A stretch of DNA of 62,807 nt from Gemmatimonadota bacterium (GTDB taxonomy: Bacteria > Gemmatimonadota > Gemmatimonadetes > Longimicrobiales > Gaopeijiaceae), in the NCBI GenBank assembly GCA_040882465.1, contig JBBEBG010000040.1, positions 1-62,807 on the forward strand. The letters are read 5' to 3'. The notes beneath the pieces are model-generated. The model saw only the letters and a program-made list of their open reading frames with translations. It was not told the DNA's origin and did no database searches. Position numbers and translations under genes: made by a program. Below, one piece after another: positions 45,570 through 54,756 of the stretch (its first letter is position 1; the number at the start of each line of letters is the position of its first letter).

Positions 45570-46895
45570 ATGATCCTCGATGCCCGCGAGTCCCGCGAAC
45601 CCTGGCGCGAACCCTGGGAGGAGGTGGACCCCGACCTCCTGACCACCCTCGCTGACGAGATCACCTCGGTGTCCGCGCTCCTTGCATCGGAGACGCGCCG
45701 GCTCCTCTCCCTCATCGCCCGCTTCGATCGCCTGCAGGGATGGAAGCGTGAGGGGTTCGCGTCCTGTGCGTCGTGGCTCGCCTACCGCACGGGACTGGAT
45801 AAGGGTGCGGCGCGGGAGCGCGTTCGCGTGGCCCGCGCTCTGGCCGAGCTCCCCGAGACGGACGCGGCCATGTCGCGCGGTGAGCTCTCCTTCAGCCAGG
45901 TTCGCGCCCTCACCCGCATCGCGGACTCGGAGAGCGAGGCGGAGCTTCTCGGGTACGCGCGGTCGATGACGGCCTCCGAGCTCGAGCGCCTCGTCCGTTC
46001 CTGGAAGCGCCTGGATCGGCACGACGAGGCCGCGGCCGAAGCGATTCGTCATGCTTCCCGCACCCTCTCGATCTTCCCCGACGACGACGGGTCGTTCGTG
46101 ATCCGCGGACGCCTGGATCCCGAGGTGGGGGCCCTGGTCATGCGGGCCATCGAGGCGGCGAGCGACGCGCTCTACCGGGGGAGCGTCCCGGAAGTGACGC
46201 CCGAGCAGCGCCGGGCGGATGCCCTGGGTCTCCTCGCGGAGCGGGCGCTCGCCTCTCCGGGCCTGGAAGGCGAGGAGTCCGCCGGCCTCGGGCGCTCCGA
46301 GCGCTATCTCGTGGTCCTCCACGCGGACGACCACACGCTGTCGGAGTCCGGGGATCCGGACCGCTCACATCTGGAAGACGGTACCCGCGTTCCCGCGGAA
46401 ACGTCCCGGCGGATCGCCTGCGACGCCGCGGTCGTGGATGCGGGGGCGGGCGATGGCGCAGCCGGTGGTGCCGCGGCCTCCGCGGGTCATGCGCGAACCC
46501 GGGTCGTTCCCCCTCGCATGCGCCGGGCGCTCGATCTTCGCGATCGGGGATGCCGTTTTCCCGGGTGTGGATCCCGGTACACGGACGCGCATCACATCCG
46601 ACACTGGGCGGACGGAGGCAAGACCACGCTCGACAACCTCGTGCTGCTGTGTAGGACCCATCACCGGCTCCTGCACGAGGGCGGGTTCCGGCTCCAGGCG
46701 GACCGCAGGCGGCCCGGCGCCGCGACGTTCTTCACCCCGACCGGCGTTCGGATCCCCGAAACCCCGCCGCCCATGCGGCTGGACGGCCGGCGGATCGGGG
46801 GAGAGGAAGGGGGGAAGGGACCCGCGCGCGACCTCGCCTGGGAGCGCGACCTCCCGCTCGCCTTCTATCTGAAGGCGCTCGACGGGATGGGGTGA
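45570..46895 (+). CDS. DUF222/HNH endonuclease family protein (intact)
   Basis: 441 residues. N-terminal DUF222 (GWKREGFASCASWLAYRTGLDKGAARERVRVARALAELPETDAAMSRGELSFSQVRALTRIA), a mid-region ending AETSRRIACDAAVV, and the HNH core: RDRGCRFPGCGSRYTDAHHIRHWADGGKTTLDNLVLLCRTHHRLLHEGGF. All HNH histidines are present, unlike the broken paralogue at 1-859. Often called 13E12 repeat family; role unknown, possibly a selfish or DNA-processing element. GGAGG precedes the ATG. Confidence 0.92.
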   Translation: MILDARESREPWREPWEEVDPDLLTTLADEITSVSALLASETRRLLSLIARFDRLQGWKREGFASCASWLAYRTGLDKGAARERVRVARALAELPETDAAMSRGELSFSQVRALTRIADSESEAELLGYARSMTASELERLVRSWKRLDRHDEAAAEAIRHASRTLSIFPDDDGSFVIRGRLDPEVGALVMRAIEAASDALYRGSVPEVTPEQRRADALGLLAERALASPGLEGEESAGLGRSERYLVVLHADDHTLSESGDPDRSHLEDGTRVPAETSRRIACDAAVVDAGAGDGAAGGAAASAGHARTRVVPPRMRRALDLRDRGCRFPGCGSRYTDAHHIRHWADGGKTTLDNLVLLCRTHHRLLHEGGFRLQADRRRPGAATFFTPTGVRIPETPPPMRLDGRRIGGEEGGKGPARDLAWERDLPLAFYLKALDGMG

Positions 46896-47225
46896 GCTCC
46901 GAGACCGCTTCGGTGCAACTTCGCGCTCATCGCCGAGGCGCTGCGTTCGTGAGAACAGGTCCTAGTCGAATCGACCGCACGCTTGCCACTGGCCTCGGTG
47001 GTGCCCGCAGCGAGGAAGGGAAGGGTAGATTGTTCAAGCCGGCCGTCTCGAGCCGGACTCGGACCCTCAGCCGCCAAACGATTCCCCACGCCGGCGTCGC
47101 TGACGGGAAATCCAGGGTTCGTGCGGTCCTCCTCGATGTTCTGACTCGATGTTCTGACGCATGCGATGCACCAGCTGCTCAAGAGGCTCCCGGTCTCCGC
47201 TAGCCCGACCTCCACCGACGAGCGT
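46896..47225. other. Gene-free stretch before merR
   Basis: 330 bp between the HNH and merR stops. No supported gene, RNA or strong dyad seen. Confidence 0.4.
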
Positions 47226-47624
47226 CTAATCGTTTAGTGTCACCAGTATCGGGCACTCTCCCGTGGGACGGCCTTCCCGACAGGCGCGGGTCAATGAAGT
47301 GAGCGCCTTCTTCATGCGCCTCAGTTCTCCGATCTGACGGTCGATGCGCTCGATCGTGTGCTCGGCATGGGCCTCGACGTCCATGCAGCTCGCGCCGGGT
47401 CGAACGCTCAGGTCCAGAAGCCTCGCGATCTCGTTTAGCGTGAACCCGAGCTCCTGGGTCTGACGAATGAAGAGCAGCTTCCGAAGTGTGTCATGCCCGT
47501 ACTTCCGGTATCCGGCCGGGGTGCGCGGCGGCTCCGGAAGGAGCGCGCGCCGTTCGTAGTACCGGATGGTTTCGACGCCCACCCCGGTCCGCTTCGCCAG
47601 CTGCCCGATCGTCATTTCGGCCAT
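47226..47624 (-). CDS. merR: Mercury-responsive MerR regulator
   Basis: 132 residues. Winged-helix N-terminus (MTIGQLAKRTGVGVETIRYYERRALL), a long dimerisation helix, and Cys80, Cys115 and Cys124, with the exact 35- and 9-residue spacing of the three Hg(II)-binding cysteines of Tn501 MerR (82, 117, 126). It represses and, with mercury, activates the divergent mer genes by twisting a promoter with a long spacer. Confidence 0.95.
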   Translation of the reverse strand: MAEMTIGQLAKRTGVGVETIRYYERRALLPEPPRTPAGYRKYGHDTLRKLLFIRQTQELGFTLNEIARLLDLSVRPGASCMDVEAHAEHTIERIDRQIGELRRMKKALTSLTRACREGRPTGECPILVTLND

Positions 47625-47696
47625 CGCTCTGTTTCCCTCCGGCTAGGCATTAGGACGGCCCCCGGCCCGGCGATCATCTCCTCTGAAAGAGTACGC

Positions 47697-47728
47697 TTGA
47701 CTCCGTAGTATGGTCCAGGGTTTACCAT
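47697..47728 (+). promoter_or_regulatory. Candidate mer promoter/operator
   Basis: TTGACT at 47697-47702 and TTACCA (47722-47727) or TACCAT (47723-47728) are 19 or 20 bp apart, the overlong spacing that MerR-type activators need. ATGGT (47710-47714) and ACCAT (47724-47728) form a dyad within the spacer. It lies between divergent merR and merT. The dyad is weaker than in classical mer operators. Confidence 0.6.
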
Positions 47729-47856
47729 GGGATGCGGGCTCATGGGAGCCGGGGGCTCCGCTCGCACGAAGGAGGCGGAAAGGAGGGAGATGCTCACCCA
47801 ACCCGCGTGTCGGGAAGACGGGTGAGAGAGGCTCGGACGATCGAAGGGGGGAAGCC

Positions 47857-48192
47857 ATGCTCAGAACAGGAATGGCCGTGGCGGGAGGCGTCGCCGCGGC
47901 GGTTGGCTCGGCGCTCTGCTGTGCGGGTCCGATGATCGCGGTGGGTGCCGGGGTATCGGGCGCCGGCCTGGTCGCGTTCGAGCCCTTCCGTCCGTACTTC
48001 CTGGGTGGGACGGCCGCGCTCCTGGCCTTCGGCTTCTACACGGTGCATCGCGAGGAAAAAGCGGCCTGCGACGCGGATCAACCGTGCGCCGACCCGGGCG
48101 TCCGGCGCCGGACGAAGCTCATGCTCTGGGCGGCCACGGTCGTGGCGATCGTGTTCGCCACCTTCCCGTCCTGGCAGAGCCTTCTTTTCTAG
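47857..48192 (+). CDS. merT: Mercuric ion transporter MerT
   Basis: 111 residues. Three hydrophobic segments; Cys21-Cys22 (LCCAGP) in the first helix and Cys71/Cys77 in the loop after the second (AACDADQPC), matching the two cysteine pairs of MerT that hand Hg(II) inwards. AAGGGGGGAA precedes the ATG; the longer open frame upstream is not conserved. First gene of the mer operon. Confidence 0.93.
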   Translation: MLRTGMAVAGGVAAAVGSALCCAGPMIAVGAGVSGAGLVAFEPFRPYFLGGTAALLAFGFYTVHREEKAACDADQPCADPGVRRRTKLMLWAATVVAIVFATFPSWQSLLF

Positions 48193-48215
48193 GCATCCCT
48201 TAGGGAGGTGAACTC

Positions 48216-48599
48216 ATGCCGCGCTGGCAACTTGCACTGGCCGCCGCCGCGATCCTCGGCGGAATCGCTCTTCACATCCCCTTGGGGATGGAACGCGCAG
48301 TCGCGCCGAACGCGGTGAGCCCGGCCAGCGCACGGGCTTCGGCTCCGCTGGAGGTGCCACCGACGCCCGAGGGCATGGAAACGCTGCTGCTCGATGTCAC
48401 GGGCATGACCTGTGATGGGTGCGCCGCCACCGCCCGAATGGCGGTGAGCCAGGTCGGAGGAGTTCACGACGCGGGCTTCCTCCATGAGTCCGCGCAGGGG
48501 TTCGTGACCTTCGATCCCGATGTGACGAACCCCACGGATATCCTGGGGGAGCTGTCACGTCTGACGGGTGTTCGAGCGGATGTCGTCGACCGGAACTGA
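48216..48599 (+). CDS. merP: MerP-like mercury-binding protein, membrane-anchored
   Basis: 127 residues. An N-terminal hydrophobic segment (LALAAAAILGGIALHIPLG) without a clear cleavage site, a linker rich in Ala/Pro, and an HMA domain with GMTCDGC (Cys66, Cys69). MerP normally is a small soluble periplasmic protein of about 90 residues; the extra linker suggests it stays tethered to the membrane near MerT. Confidence 0.88.
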   Translation: MPRWQLALAAAAILGGIALHIPLGMERAVAPNAVSPASARASAPLEVPPTPEGMETLLLDVTGMTCDGCAATARMAVSQVGGVHDAGFLHESAQGFVTFDPDVTNPTDILGELSRLTGVRADVVDRN

Positions 48600-48714
48600 A
48601 GTTAGAGCGCTTCAGCGCGAAGCGCTCGGCGGTTCGCGGAAAGCCGGTGAGATTCGGTCGAGCGCTCCTGAACGGAAATAGCAGTGCGTGTCATCTCAGC
48701 AACGGAGGTGGGAA

Positions 48715-49170
48715 ATGCGTGTCGTCTCAGTGGCTTTGATCGTGGGGGGACTTCTGGCCGGGCTGGTCCCGGTGACCGCACCAGCGCAGGAGCGGGTAGA
48801 TCGAGTCTCGGCTCAGAACTTCCGGACAACGGTGAGTCAGCTGGAACGGGCGCTCGAAAGCCGGGCGTTCATGATCGTGGCGCAAGTGGATCACCAGAAC
48901 ATGCTTCGCATGGTCGGCGCATCCACAGGCGGCTCCCTCACCATCGAGTTCGGCAACCCCGCCATGATGCGAGAGAACTTGCCCGCACACCCCGAGATCG
49001 GACTCGAAATGCCGATGCGGTTCTATGTGTGGGAGCGCGCGGACGGCAGGACCGTCGTGAGCTATCGTCGTCCCTCGGCCGCGTTCGCCGGCTACCCGCC
49101 AGAACTTCGCATGATGGGGGAAATGATGGACAGCACGTTCACCCAGATCGCCGCGGATGCGACCAGGTAG
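48715..49170 (+). CDS. DUF302-type periplasmic protein in mer operon
   Basis: 151 residues. Signal peptide (VALIVGGLLAGLVPVTAPAQ); mature part has the DUF302 pattern TTVSQLERALESRAFMIVAQVDHQNMLRMVGASTGGSLTIEFGNPAMMRENLPAHPEIGLEMPMRFYVWERADGRTVVSY. Members are thought to bind small ligands. Lies between merP and merA, an unusual position. The start at 48715 follows a GGAGGTGGG stretch. Confidence 0.85.
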   Translation: MRVVSVALIVGGLLAGLVPVTAPAQERVDRVSAQNFRTTVSQLERALESRAFMIVAQVDHQNMLRMVGASTGGSLTIEFGNPAMMRENLPAHPEIGLEMPMRFYVWERADGRTVVSYRRPSAAFAGYPPELRMMGEMMDSTFTQIAADATR

Positions 49171-49188
49171 CCCGTCCGGAAGACCGCC

Positions 49189-50025
49189 ATGTTGATCACG
49201 TGGGTAGACTTCGCTTTCGTCGCGCTTGGCGCCGGCGGCATCCTGCTCGCCTTCCGGCTGCGGCCGAGCCCACCCGTGGCGACCCCAGCACCGCCTGCGT
49301 CCCGGGGCGAGGCCGTTCTCACGCTATTTGCCGTGGTGCCCGCCGCCGTGGGACCGAACATCCTGGTGCTCGCGCTGACCCCCGGAATGCCGTCGATGCC
49401 GACGCTGGTGCGGGTGGCTTTGCTCCCTTCCATCGCGCTCTTGATGGCCGTGTGGTTCATGGCGCGTCGGGTGGGATATACACGGCTCGTGAACCGGATC
49501 GAGGCGGGGGTTTGGGTGGGGTTCGTCGCCACGGCCGCGCTCGACGTGCTTCGTTTGGCGAGCTTCCAGCTCGGCTATCTCCCCGGCAACATGCCGAGGA
49601 TGTTCGGCGTGTTGATCCTCGATCGCATGGCCCTCGGCCCGAGCACGGCCTCCGACGTCCTTGGTTCCCTGTATCATTTCTGGATCAGCGCGTGCTTCGG
49701 CCTTACCTACGCACTCCTCATCGGCCGGACGCGGTGGTGGGGAGGCCTCGTATGGGGACTCATCGTCGAAGTGGGGATGATGACGACCGCGCCGATGGTG
49801 GTCGCAATGGGAACGGGCTATTTCGGGCTGAACCTCGGGCAGGGAATCCTGAACGGTGTCTTCCTGGGGAGCTTGGTCCCGCACGTCTCCTATGGGGTCG
49901 TGCTCGGCCTGCTCCTCGAGCGATACATCGCTCATCGTGGCACGGTGATCCACCTTGTGCGTCCGGGGCCACGCGCTTCCTCAGAACCTCTACCCCATTC
50001 CAATTACGCTCGCGACCGCGGCTGA
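49189..50025 (+). CDS. Multi-spanning membrane protein in mer operon
   Basis: 278 residues with about seven hydrophobic segments (e.g. WVDFAFVALGAGGILLAF, LFAVVPAAVGPNILVLALT, LVRVALLPSIALLMAVWFMA, GLVWGLIVEVGMMTTAPMVVAMG). No Cys pair that would bind mercury is visible. I do not recognise the family. Its position before merA suggests a mercury-related or envelope role. Confidence 0.7.
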   Translation: MLITWVDFAFVALGAGGILLAFRLRPSPPVATPAPPASRGEAVLTLFAVVPAAVGPNILVLALTPGMPSMPTLVRVALLPSIALLMAVWFMARRVGYTRLVNRIEAGVWVGFVATAALDVLRLASFQLGYLPGNMPRMFGVLILDRMALGPSTASDVLGSLYHFWISACFGLTYALLIGRTRWWGGLVWGLIVEVGMMTTAPMVVAMGTGYFGLNLGQGILNGVFLGSLVPHVSYGVVLGLLLERYIAHRGTVIHLVRPGPRASSEPLPHSNYARDRG

Positions 50026-50039
50026 GCGAGAGGCACCGA

Positions 50040-51704
50040 ATGAAGACCATCGAGCTGGAAATCAGTGGAATGACGTGCGACGGCTGTGCCCGAACGATTG
50101 AAGGCGCGATCCGTTCGGTGGAGGGTGTCGAACAGATGAAGGTGCGCCATCCGCAGGGACGGGGCACGCTCGAGCTCGCCGACGGCGCAACGGTCGGAGG
50201 AGTCATCAAGGCCGTCGAAGAGGCCGGCTACGGGGCGAAGGTCGTCGACGACGGAAGGGCGCCCTCCCGCGAGTCAAACCGCGTAACCGGGGGACGCTCG
50301 ACCGATTCCGGCTTCCACTACGATTTGATCGTCATCGGCACGGGAGGTGCCGGGATGGCGGCGGCGATCCGTGGCGCCGAGTTGGGTGGCTCCGTAGGAA
50401 TCGTCGAAAGTGGAACCGAGGGAGGGACGTGCGTGAATGTGGGATGCATCCCCTCGAAGAACCTGATCGCGGCGGCCGAGCACGTCCATCTGGGCCGCCG
50501 GGGATTCCCCGGCGTCGCCCCCACGGAGCCGATCGTGGATTGGTCGGCCCTGATCGGACAGAAGCGACAGGTCGTGGACCACCTCCGGGAGAAGAAGTAC
50601 CTGGACGTGCTTGCGGCCTACCCGGAGATCCGGCTGATCAAGGGACGGGCGAGCCTCACGCGCGAGGGCGCCGTCGAGGTGAACGGACTCGCTCTCCGTG
50701 CGCGTGGCGTGGTGATCGCCACGGGGACTTCCCCGTGGGCACCTCCGGTCCCGGGGCTCGACCGGGTCGACTACCTGACGAGCACCTCCGCGATGGAGCT
50801 GGAGGAGCGGCCGGAGTCGTTGGTGATTCTTGGGGCGAGCGCCGTCGGGCTCGAGCTGGGCCAGGCCTTCGCTCGCTTCGGTACATCGGTCACCGTGCTC
50901 GAGCTACTTCCCCGGATCCTCCCCACGGAGGATCCGGAGCTCGCGATCCTGCTCCGAAGGTATCTGGAGGACGAAGGCATCGAGATCCATACCGGGGCAC
51001 GCCCCCTTCGCATCGAGCGCCGGAACGGAAGAATCGCCGTGACGGCGGAGCACGAGGGCGAAACGCTCCGGGTGCAGGGGGAACGAATCTTCGTCGCGAC
51101 AGGGCGAAGGGCCAACACCGCCGATATCGGGCTGGAGGTCTTGGGCGTGGAGACGGACGATCAGGGGTTCATCCGGGTGGACGAGGCGATGCGAACCTCG
51201 CGGCCCGGGGTCTACGCCGCGGGGGACGTAACCGGCGGGCCCGGATTCGTCTACGTGGCCGCGGCCGGCGGGCGGCTCGCGGCGGAGAATGCGCTTCAGG
51301 GAACGGCCCAGCCCCTCGATCTCTCGGTCGTTCCACGCGTCACCTTCACCTCGCCCCAGCTGGGAGCGGTGGGCTTGACCGAGGATGAGGCCCGCGAGCG
51401 CGGCTTCTCGGTCCAGGTCGGACGGCTTCCCCTGGAGCACCTCCCTCGGGCTGCCGTGACGCACGATCCGCGGGGCCTCGTGAAGATGGTGGCGGAGGAA
51501 GGGACGGGAAAGCTGCTCGGCCTTCACGCCCTGGGCGCAGCCGCTGGCGAGCTACTCGGGGAAGGTGCGCTGGCTCTTCGACTGGGGGCTTCGGTCCAGG
51601 AGATTGTCGAGACGCTACATCCCTACCTCACATGGACGGAGGCAGTGAAGCTGGCCGCCCAGATGGTGGACGGCGACGTCGCGAAGCTGAGCTGCTGCGC
51701 CTGA
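50040..51704 (+). CDS. merA: Mercuric reductase MerA
   Basis: 554 residues. An N-terminal HMA domain (GMTCDGC, Cys13/Cys16) is followed by an FAD site (DLIVIGTGGAGMAAAIRGAE), the active disulfide GGTCVNVGCIPSK (Cys131, Cys136), the NADPH site (LVILGASAVGLELGQAFARFG), FAD motif VYAAGDVT, and the C-terminal Hg-binding pair SCCA. It reduces Hg(II) to volatile Hg(0) in the cytoplasm. All catalytic cysteines are present. The longer open frame upstream is antisense/off-frame debris. Confidence 0.97.
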   Translation: MKTIELEISGMTCDGCARTIEGAIRSVEGVEQMKVRHPQGRGTLELADGATVGGVIKAVEEAGYGAKVVDDGRAPSRESNRVTGGRSTDSGFHYDLIVIGTGGAGMAAAIRGAELGGSVGIVESGTEGGTCVNVGCIPSKNLIAAAEHVHLGRRGFPGVAPTEPIVDWSALIGQKRQVVDHLREKKYLDVLAAYPEIRLIKGRASLTREGAVEVNGLALRARGVVIATGTSPWAPPVPGLDRVDYLTSTSAMELEERPESLVILGASAVGLELGQAFARFGTSVTVLELLPRILPTEDPELAILLRRYLEDEGIEIHTGARPLRIERRNGRIAVTAEHEGETLRVQGERIFVATGRRANTADIGLEVLGVETDDQGFIRVDEAMRTSRPGVYAAGDVTGGPGFVYVAAAGGRLAAENALQGTAQPLDLSVVPRVTFTSPQLGAVGLTEDEARERGFSVQVGRLPLEHLPRAAVTHDPRGLVKMVAEEGTGKLLGLHALGAAAGELLGEGALALRLGASVQEIVETLHPYLTWTEAVKLAAQMVDGDVAKLSCCA

Positions 51705-52252
51705 GGTGCAAGCAGTTCAGACGTACCTTGAAATCCGATCCGGGGGGCTGGTGTCGTGAGGCGCCCCTGGATTCGGCGCTGGAAATTCAATTCGGGCTCA
51801 AGTCGCGAAGGCCACGTCAGGATGCGTAGTCTAGGGAGGAATGATGCGAGAGTCGGGGACCCAAAGGGCTATGGGTTGAAGCGAGAGGCACGCCCGGAGT
51901 CGGAAGCGAGGGTGCCGTGCGGGGTCGCGGGTCGTGGGACGCCGCATGGAACCCGGAGGCGGCTCGCCCCGAGGAGAAGGCCAGGAACCCAGACCGTAGT
52001 GCCGGACATTCTTATTCGAAGACGAGGCGTGAATGCCCGTGTTGGTAAGGCTGTCGTGGAGGAACTGGTGCTTTCGCTGGAGCCTCTGATCGGGTCTCTC
52101 GTACACCGGTTCAGATGTTCGGTGAAGTATTCTCACCCCGCATCCTGGAGGCGTAGAGGAACGGAGGAGTCCTCGTGATCCGTGGCGCTTCGCGGGACGG
52201 AGCCCAGGCGCGATGAGCAGCGCCGCCGGAATCACGATTCGAGTGTCCCGCC
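51705..52252. other. Gene-free stretch after merA
   Basis: 548 bp between merA and the NmrA gene. Several open frames cross it but none reads as a protein. No terminator with a clear T-run, RNA or repeat was recognised. Confidence 0.4.
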
Positions 52253-53203
52253 TCAATCCGGAATGGGAATCCTCGACGCGTTTCGGCCAAGCCATTCCTC
52301 AAAGGTCTGGAGGTCGGAATTCAGGCGCCGGCTTTCGGCCAGATCGCGGTGCCCCCGGTAAATCTCCTCGAAATCGCGCTTGAACTGAAACATGTTTCCG
52401 ACGTCTTCCGCCCCGGGGAAGTCGAATCGCCGATACGCGTCGGGCGAGACGTCCACGTAGGTCACGGTCTGTCCGAGAGCGCGGGTCAGCGCTTCCGCGA
52501 TCTCGCTTCCGCTGAGGTGGTCGCCGGCGACGCCTACCTCCTTCCCCACGTATTCGTCCGCACGCCGGAAGATACCCAGGGCGCAGCGTCCGATGTCCTC
52601 GGCGGCGATCATGGGCATCTTCGCCGCTCCGAGAGGAAAGACCATGACGAGGTCTCCCCCCTCGCCTCGCTGCGGGCCCCAACCGAAGGTGATCAAGTTT
52701 TCGTAGTACGCCGAGGTGAGGAGGAAGGTGGTCGGCACGCCGAGCGCGGTGAAGCGGGCGTCCGCCTCGGCCTTGGCGTCGAAGTGAGCGACCTTGTACG
52801 CATCCTGGAGGGTGGGCATCCGGTCGTCGTCGAGCGGCACGAAATGCCGGGTGTCTTCGAAGGTGGACCAGATCGCGTGCTCAACACCTGCTGCGTGGCA
52901 GGCCTCGGCCAGTCGGCGTCCCTGATCCGTCTCCTTCGCGCCCGAGAAGTGTTCCCAGAAGTTGGTGAGGCAGAACGCACCGTGTGCGCCGCGAAAGGCC
53001 TCCGCGAGAGACCCCGGATCGTCCAGGTCCGCGAACCGGATCTCCGCGCCCGCCTCGGCGAGCGTTTGAGCCGCCTCCGAGTCAGGCCGGCGGGTCAGCG
53101 CGCGAAGCGCAAACCGGCCTTCCGGATCCGACAACACGGCGCGAGCCAGCCCACCCCCTTGGGCCCCCGTCGCGCCGACGACCGCGATGACTTTCTGGGA
53201 CAT
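52253..53203 (-). CDS. NmrA-family NAD(P)-binding protein
   Basis: 316 residues. Rossmann start KVIAVVGATGAQGGGLARAVL (GxxGxxG), then FALRALTRRPDSEAAQTLAEAGAEIRFADLDDPGSLAEAF and SAYYENLITFGWGPQ. NmrA-like proteins bind NAD(P) and often act as redox sensors rather than enzymes; the usual catalytic Tyr-Lys pair is not evident. Monocistronic. Confidence 0.9.
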   Translation of the reverse strand: MSQKVIAVVGATGAQGGGLARAVLSDPEGRFALRALTRRPDSEAAQTLAEAGAEIRFADLDDPGSLAEAFRGAHGAFCLTNFWEHFSGAKETDQGRRLAEACHAAGVEHAIWSTFEDTRHFVPLDDDRMPTLQDAYKVAHFDAKAEADARFTALGVPTTFLLTSAYYENLITFGWGPQRGEGGDLVMVFPLGAAKMPMIAAEDIGRCALGIFRRADEYVGKEVGVAGDHLSGSEIAEALTRALGQTVTYVDVSPDAYRRFDFPGAEDVGNMFQFKRDFEEIYRGHRDLAESRRLNSDLQTFEEWLGRNASRIPIPD

Positions 53204-53721
53204 TTCCGAAGACTCCTTCCTACAATGGTGAGAAACTCAGAGCTTTAACGATGGGCCGGAGGCCGTGCGTCTGCAAGGCCCGCAATCGGGACCCCTGCCC
53301 CTGAGCAATCCGGTGTCGAACGCCTGACCGGTGGCGCACGCCCCTGGCCTCGAATCCGTCGGAATCGCTGTGTCGCTCCCGATGCGACGCCGGATTCGGC
53401 CGTGACCCCCGAACGGCCCGGTCCCTCAGTCAGCTCGCGGCTGCCGTGCAACGACTTCACGCCATCCGCTGGTAGAGAGCCCGGCGCTCGTCCCGCCCGA
53501 TTGACGAGCGAGCGGACTCATGAAGGGGTGGCGTCGGAACCCCAGGGCGTCGCCGGCGGATTGGAGAAGCGAAGTGGAATCGCAGGGTGGCGCTCCTGAT
53601 GCCGCGGGAACTCGGAGGAGTTGGGGATGGCCAAAGCGATCTGGCGGGGATACGTCGTCGCCGACAGCGACACGTTGAGCCTCCGATACCTTGGGGCAAT
53701 ACGGCGGAGCGTGGCGGTGGA
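53204..53721. other. Gene-free stretch before DUF3179 gene
   Basis: 518 bp with no supported gene. It includes the divergent promoters of the NmrA and DUF3179 genes. No clear operator or RNA element recognised. Confidence 0.4.
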
Positions 53722-54756
53722 ATGGTGACTCGGTCCGTCCCCGTTGCCGTAGCTTTGGCCACCGCGGTCCCCTGGTTGGGCGCTGGGTTCGTTCACGCGC
53801 AGGCACCGAGCGAGGTCCGCGCGCTGCCTCTGACGGAAACCCGGTACGCGCTCGGAGACCAGATTTCGGCCTACCGGGACTTCATGAGGTCCGGAGGGCC
53901 ACCGCCCGACGGCATCCCGTCCATTGACTCCCCGCGCTTCATACGTGCCGATGAGGCGCAGCTGGCTCCCGAGGACATGGTCATTGGGATCCTACTGAAC
54001 GGCGAAGCGCGGGCCTATCCGCAAGCCATCATGGTCCATCACGAAATCGTGAACGATCGGGTCGGCGGGACCAACGTGGCGGTCACCTACTGCCCTCTCA
54101 CGGCGACCGCTCAAGGATTCCTGCGCGGGAATTCTGCGCTCGGTGTGTCCGGCCAGCTGCTGAACAGCAACCTGGTCATGTACGATCGTGACTCGGGGAG
54201 CTACATCTCCCAGATCGCCGCTACCGGCCTGTCGGGCCCGTACGAGGGACGCGGCCTCACGGAGGTCGGCCTCGTCTGGACGACCTGGGAACGTTGGCGA
54301 TCCGCGCACCCGGATACCCAGGTGCTGAGTGATCGGACCGGTTACCTCCGCAACTACTCGCGCGACCCGTACGGCTCCTACAATCCCCCCGATGGATACT
54401 ACGTCGAGGACGGTACCGTATTCCCCGTCATGCACCGGTCTGTTCGGCTCCACGCCAAGGAGATGGTGGTGGGCGCGCGCACCTCCTCGGGAAGCGCCTA
54501 CTTCGTCCTTCGGGACCTCGCCTCGGCTCGAGTACTCGGGACGCCGAGTTTCATCGCGGTGTACGACCGCGCCCTACATACGGCCCACATCTACGAACGG
54601 TCGGGAGCGGATCTCCCGGTCGCCCTGCCGAACGGAGCGGTCCGCATGGGCGACGAGGAATTCGCTCCCGACTCGCTTCCCTTGAATCGAACCGTCGCCG
54701 TCCAAGCTTTCTTCTTCGCCTGGCATGCCTTTTTTCCGGATAGTGAGACCCCCTGA
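53722..54756 (+). CDS. DUF3179-family secreted protein
   Basis: 344 residues. Signal peptide ending FVHAQA; DUF3179 core: PEDMVIGILLNGEARAYPQAIMVHHEIVNDRVGGTNVAVTYCPLTATAQGF, SNLVMYDRDSGSYISQI, and TQVLSDRTGYLRNYSRDPYGSY. The YCPLT cysteine is conserved in the family. Function unknown; these often occur near metal or sulfur redox genes. The following gene overlaps its end. Confidence 0.9.
   Translation: MVTRSVPVAVALATAVPWLGAGFVHAQAPSEVRALPLTETRYALGDQISAYRDFMRSGGPPPDGIPSIDSPRFIRADEAQLAPEDMVIGILLNGEARAYPQAIMVHHEIVNDRVGGTNVAVTYCPLTATAQGFLRGNSALGVSGQLLNSNLVMYDRDSGSYISQIAATGLSGPYEGRGLTEVGLVWTTWERWRSAHPDTQVLSDRTGYLRNYSRDPYGSYNPPDGYYVEDGTVFPVMHRSVRLHAKEMVVGARTSSGSAYFVLRDLASARVLGTPSFIAVYDRALHTAHIYERSGADLPVALPNGAVRMGDEEFAPDSLPLNRTVAVQAFFFAWHAFFPDSETP

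Noticed and set aside
45378-46334. A 318-codon minus-strand open frame
   Set aside because: Antisense to the clear DUF222/HNH gene, with no conserved pattern.
48684-50039. N-terminal extension of merA in an open frame reaching back to 48684
   Set aside because: The extension overlaps two other well-supported genes, and the conserved HMA domain starts exactly at the ATG at 50040.
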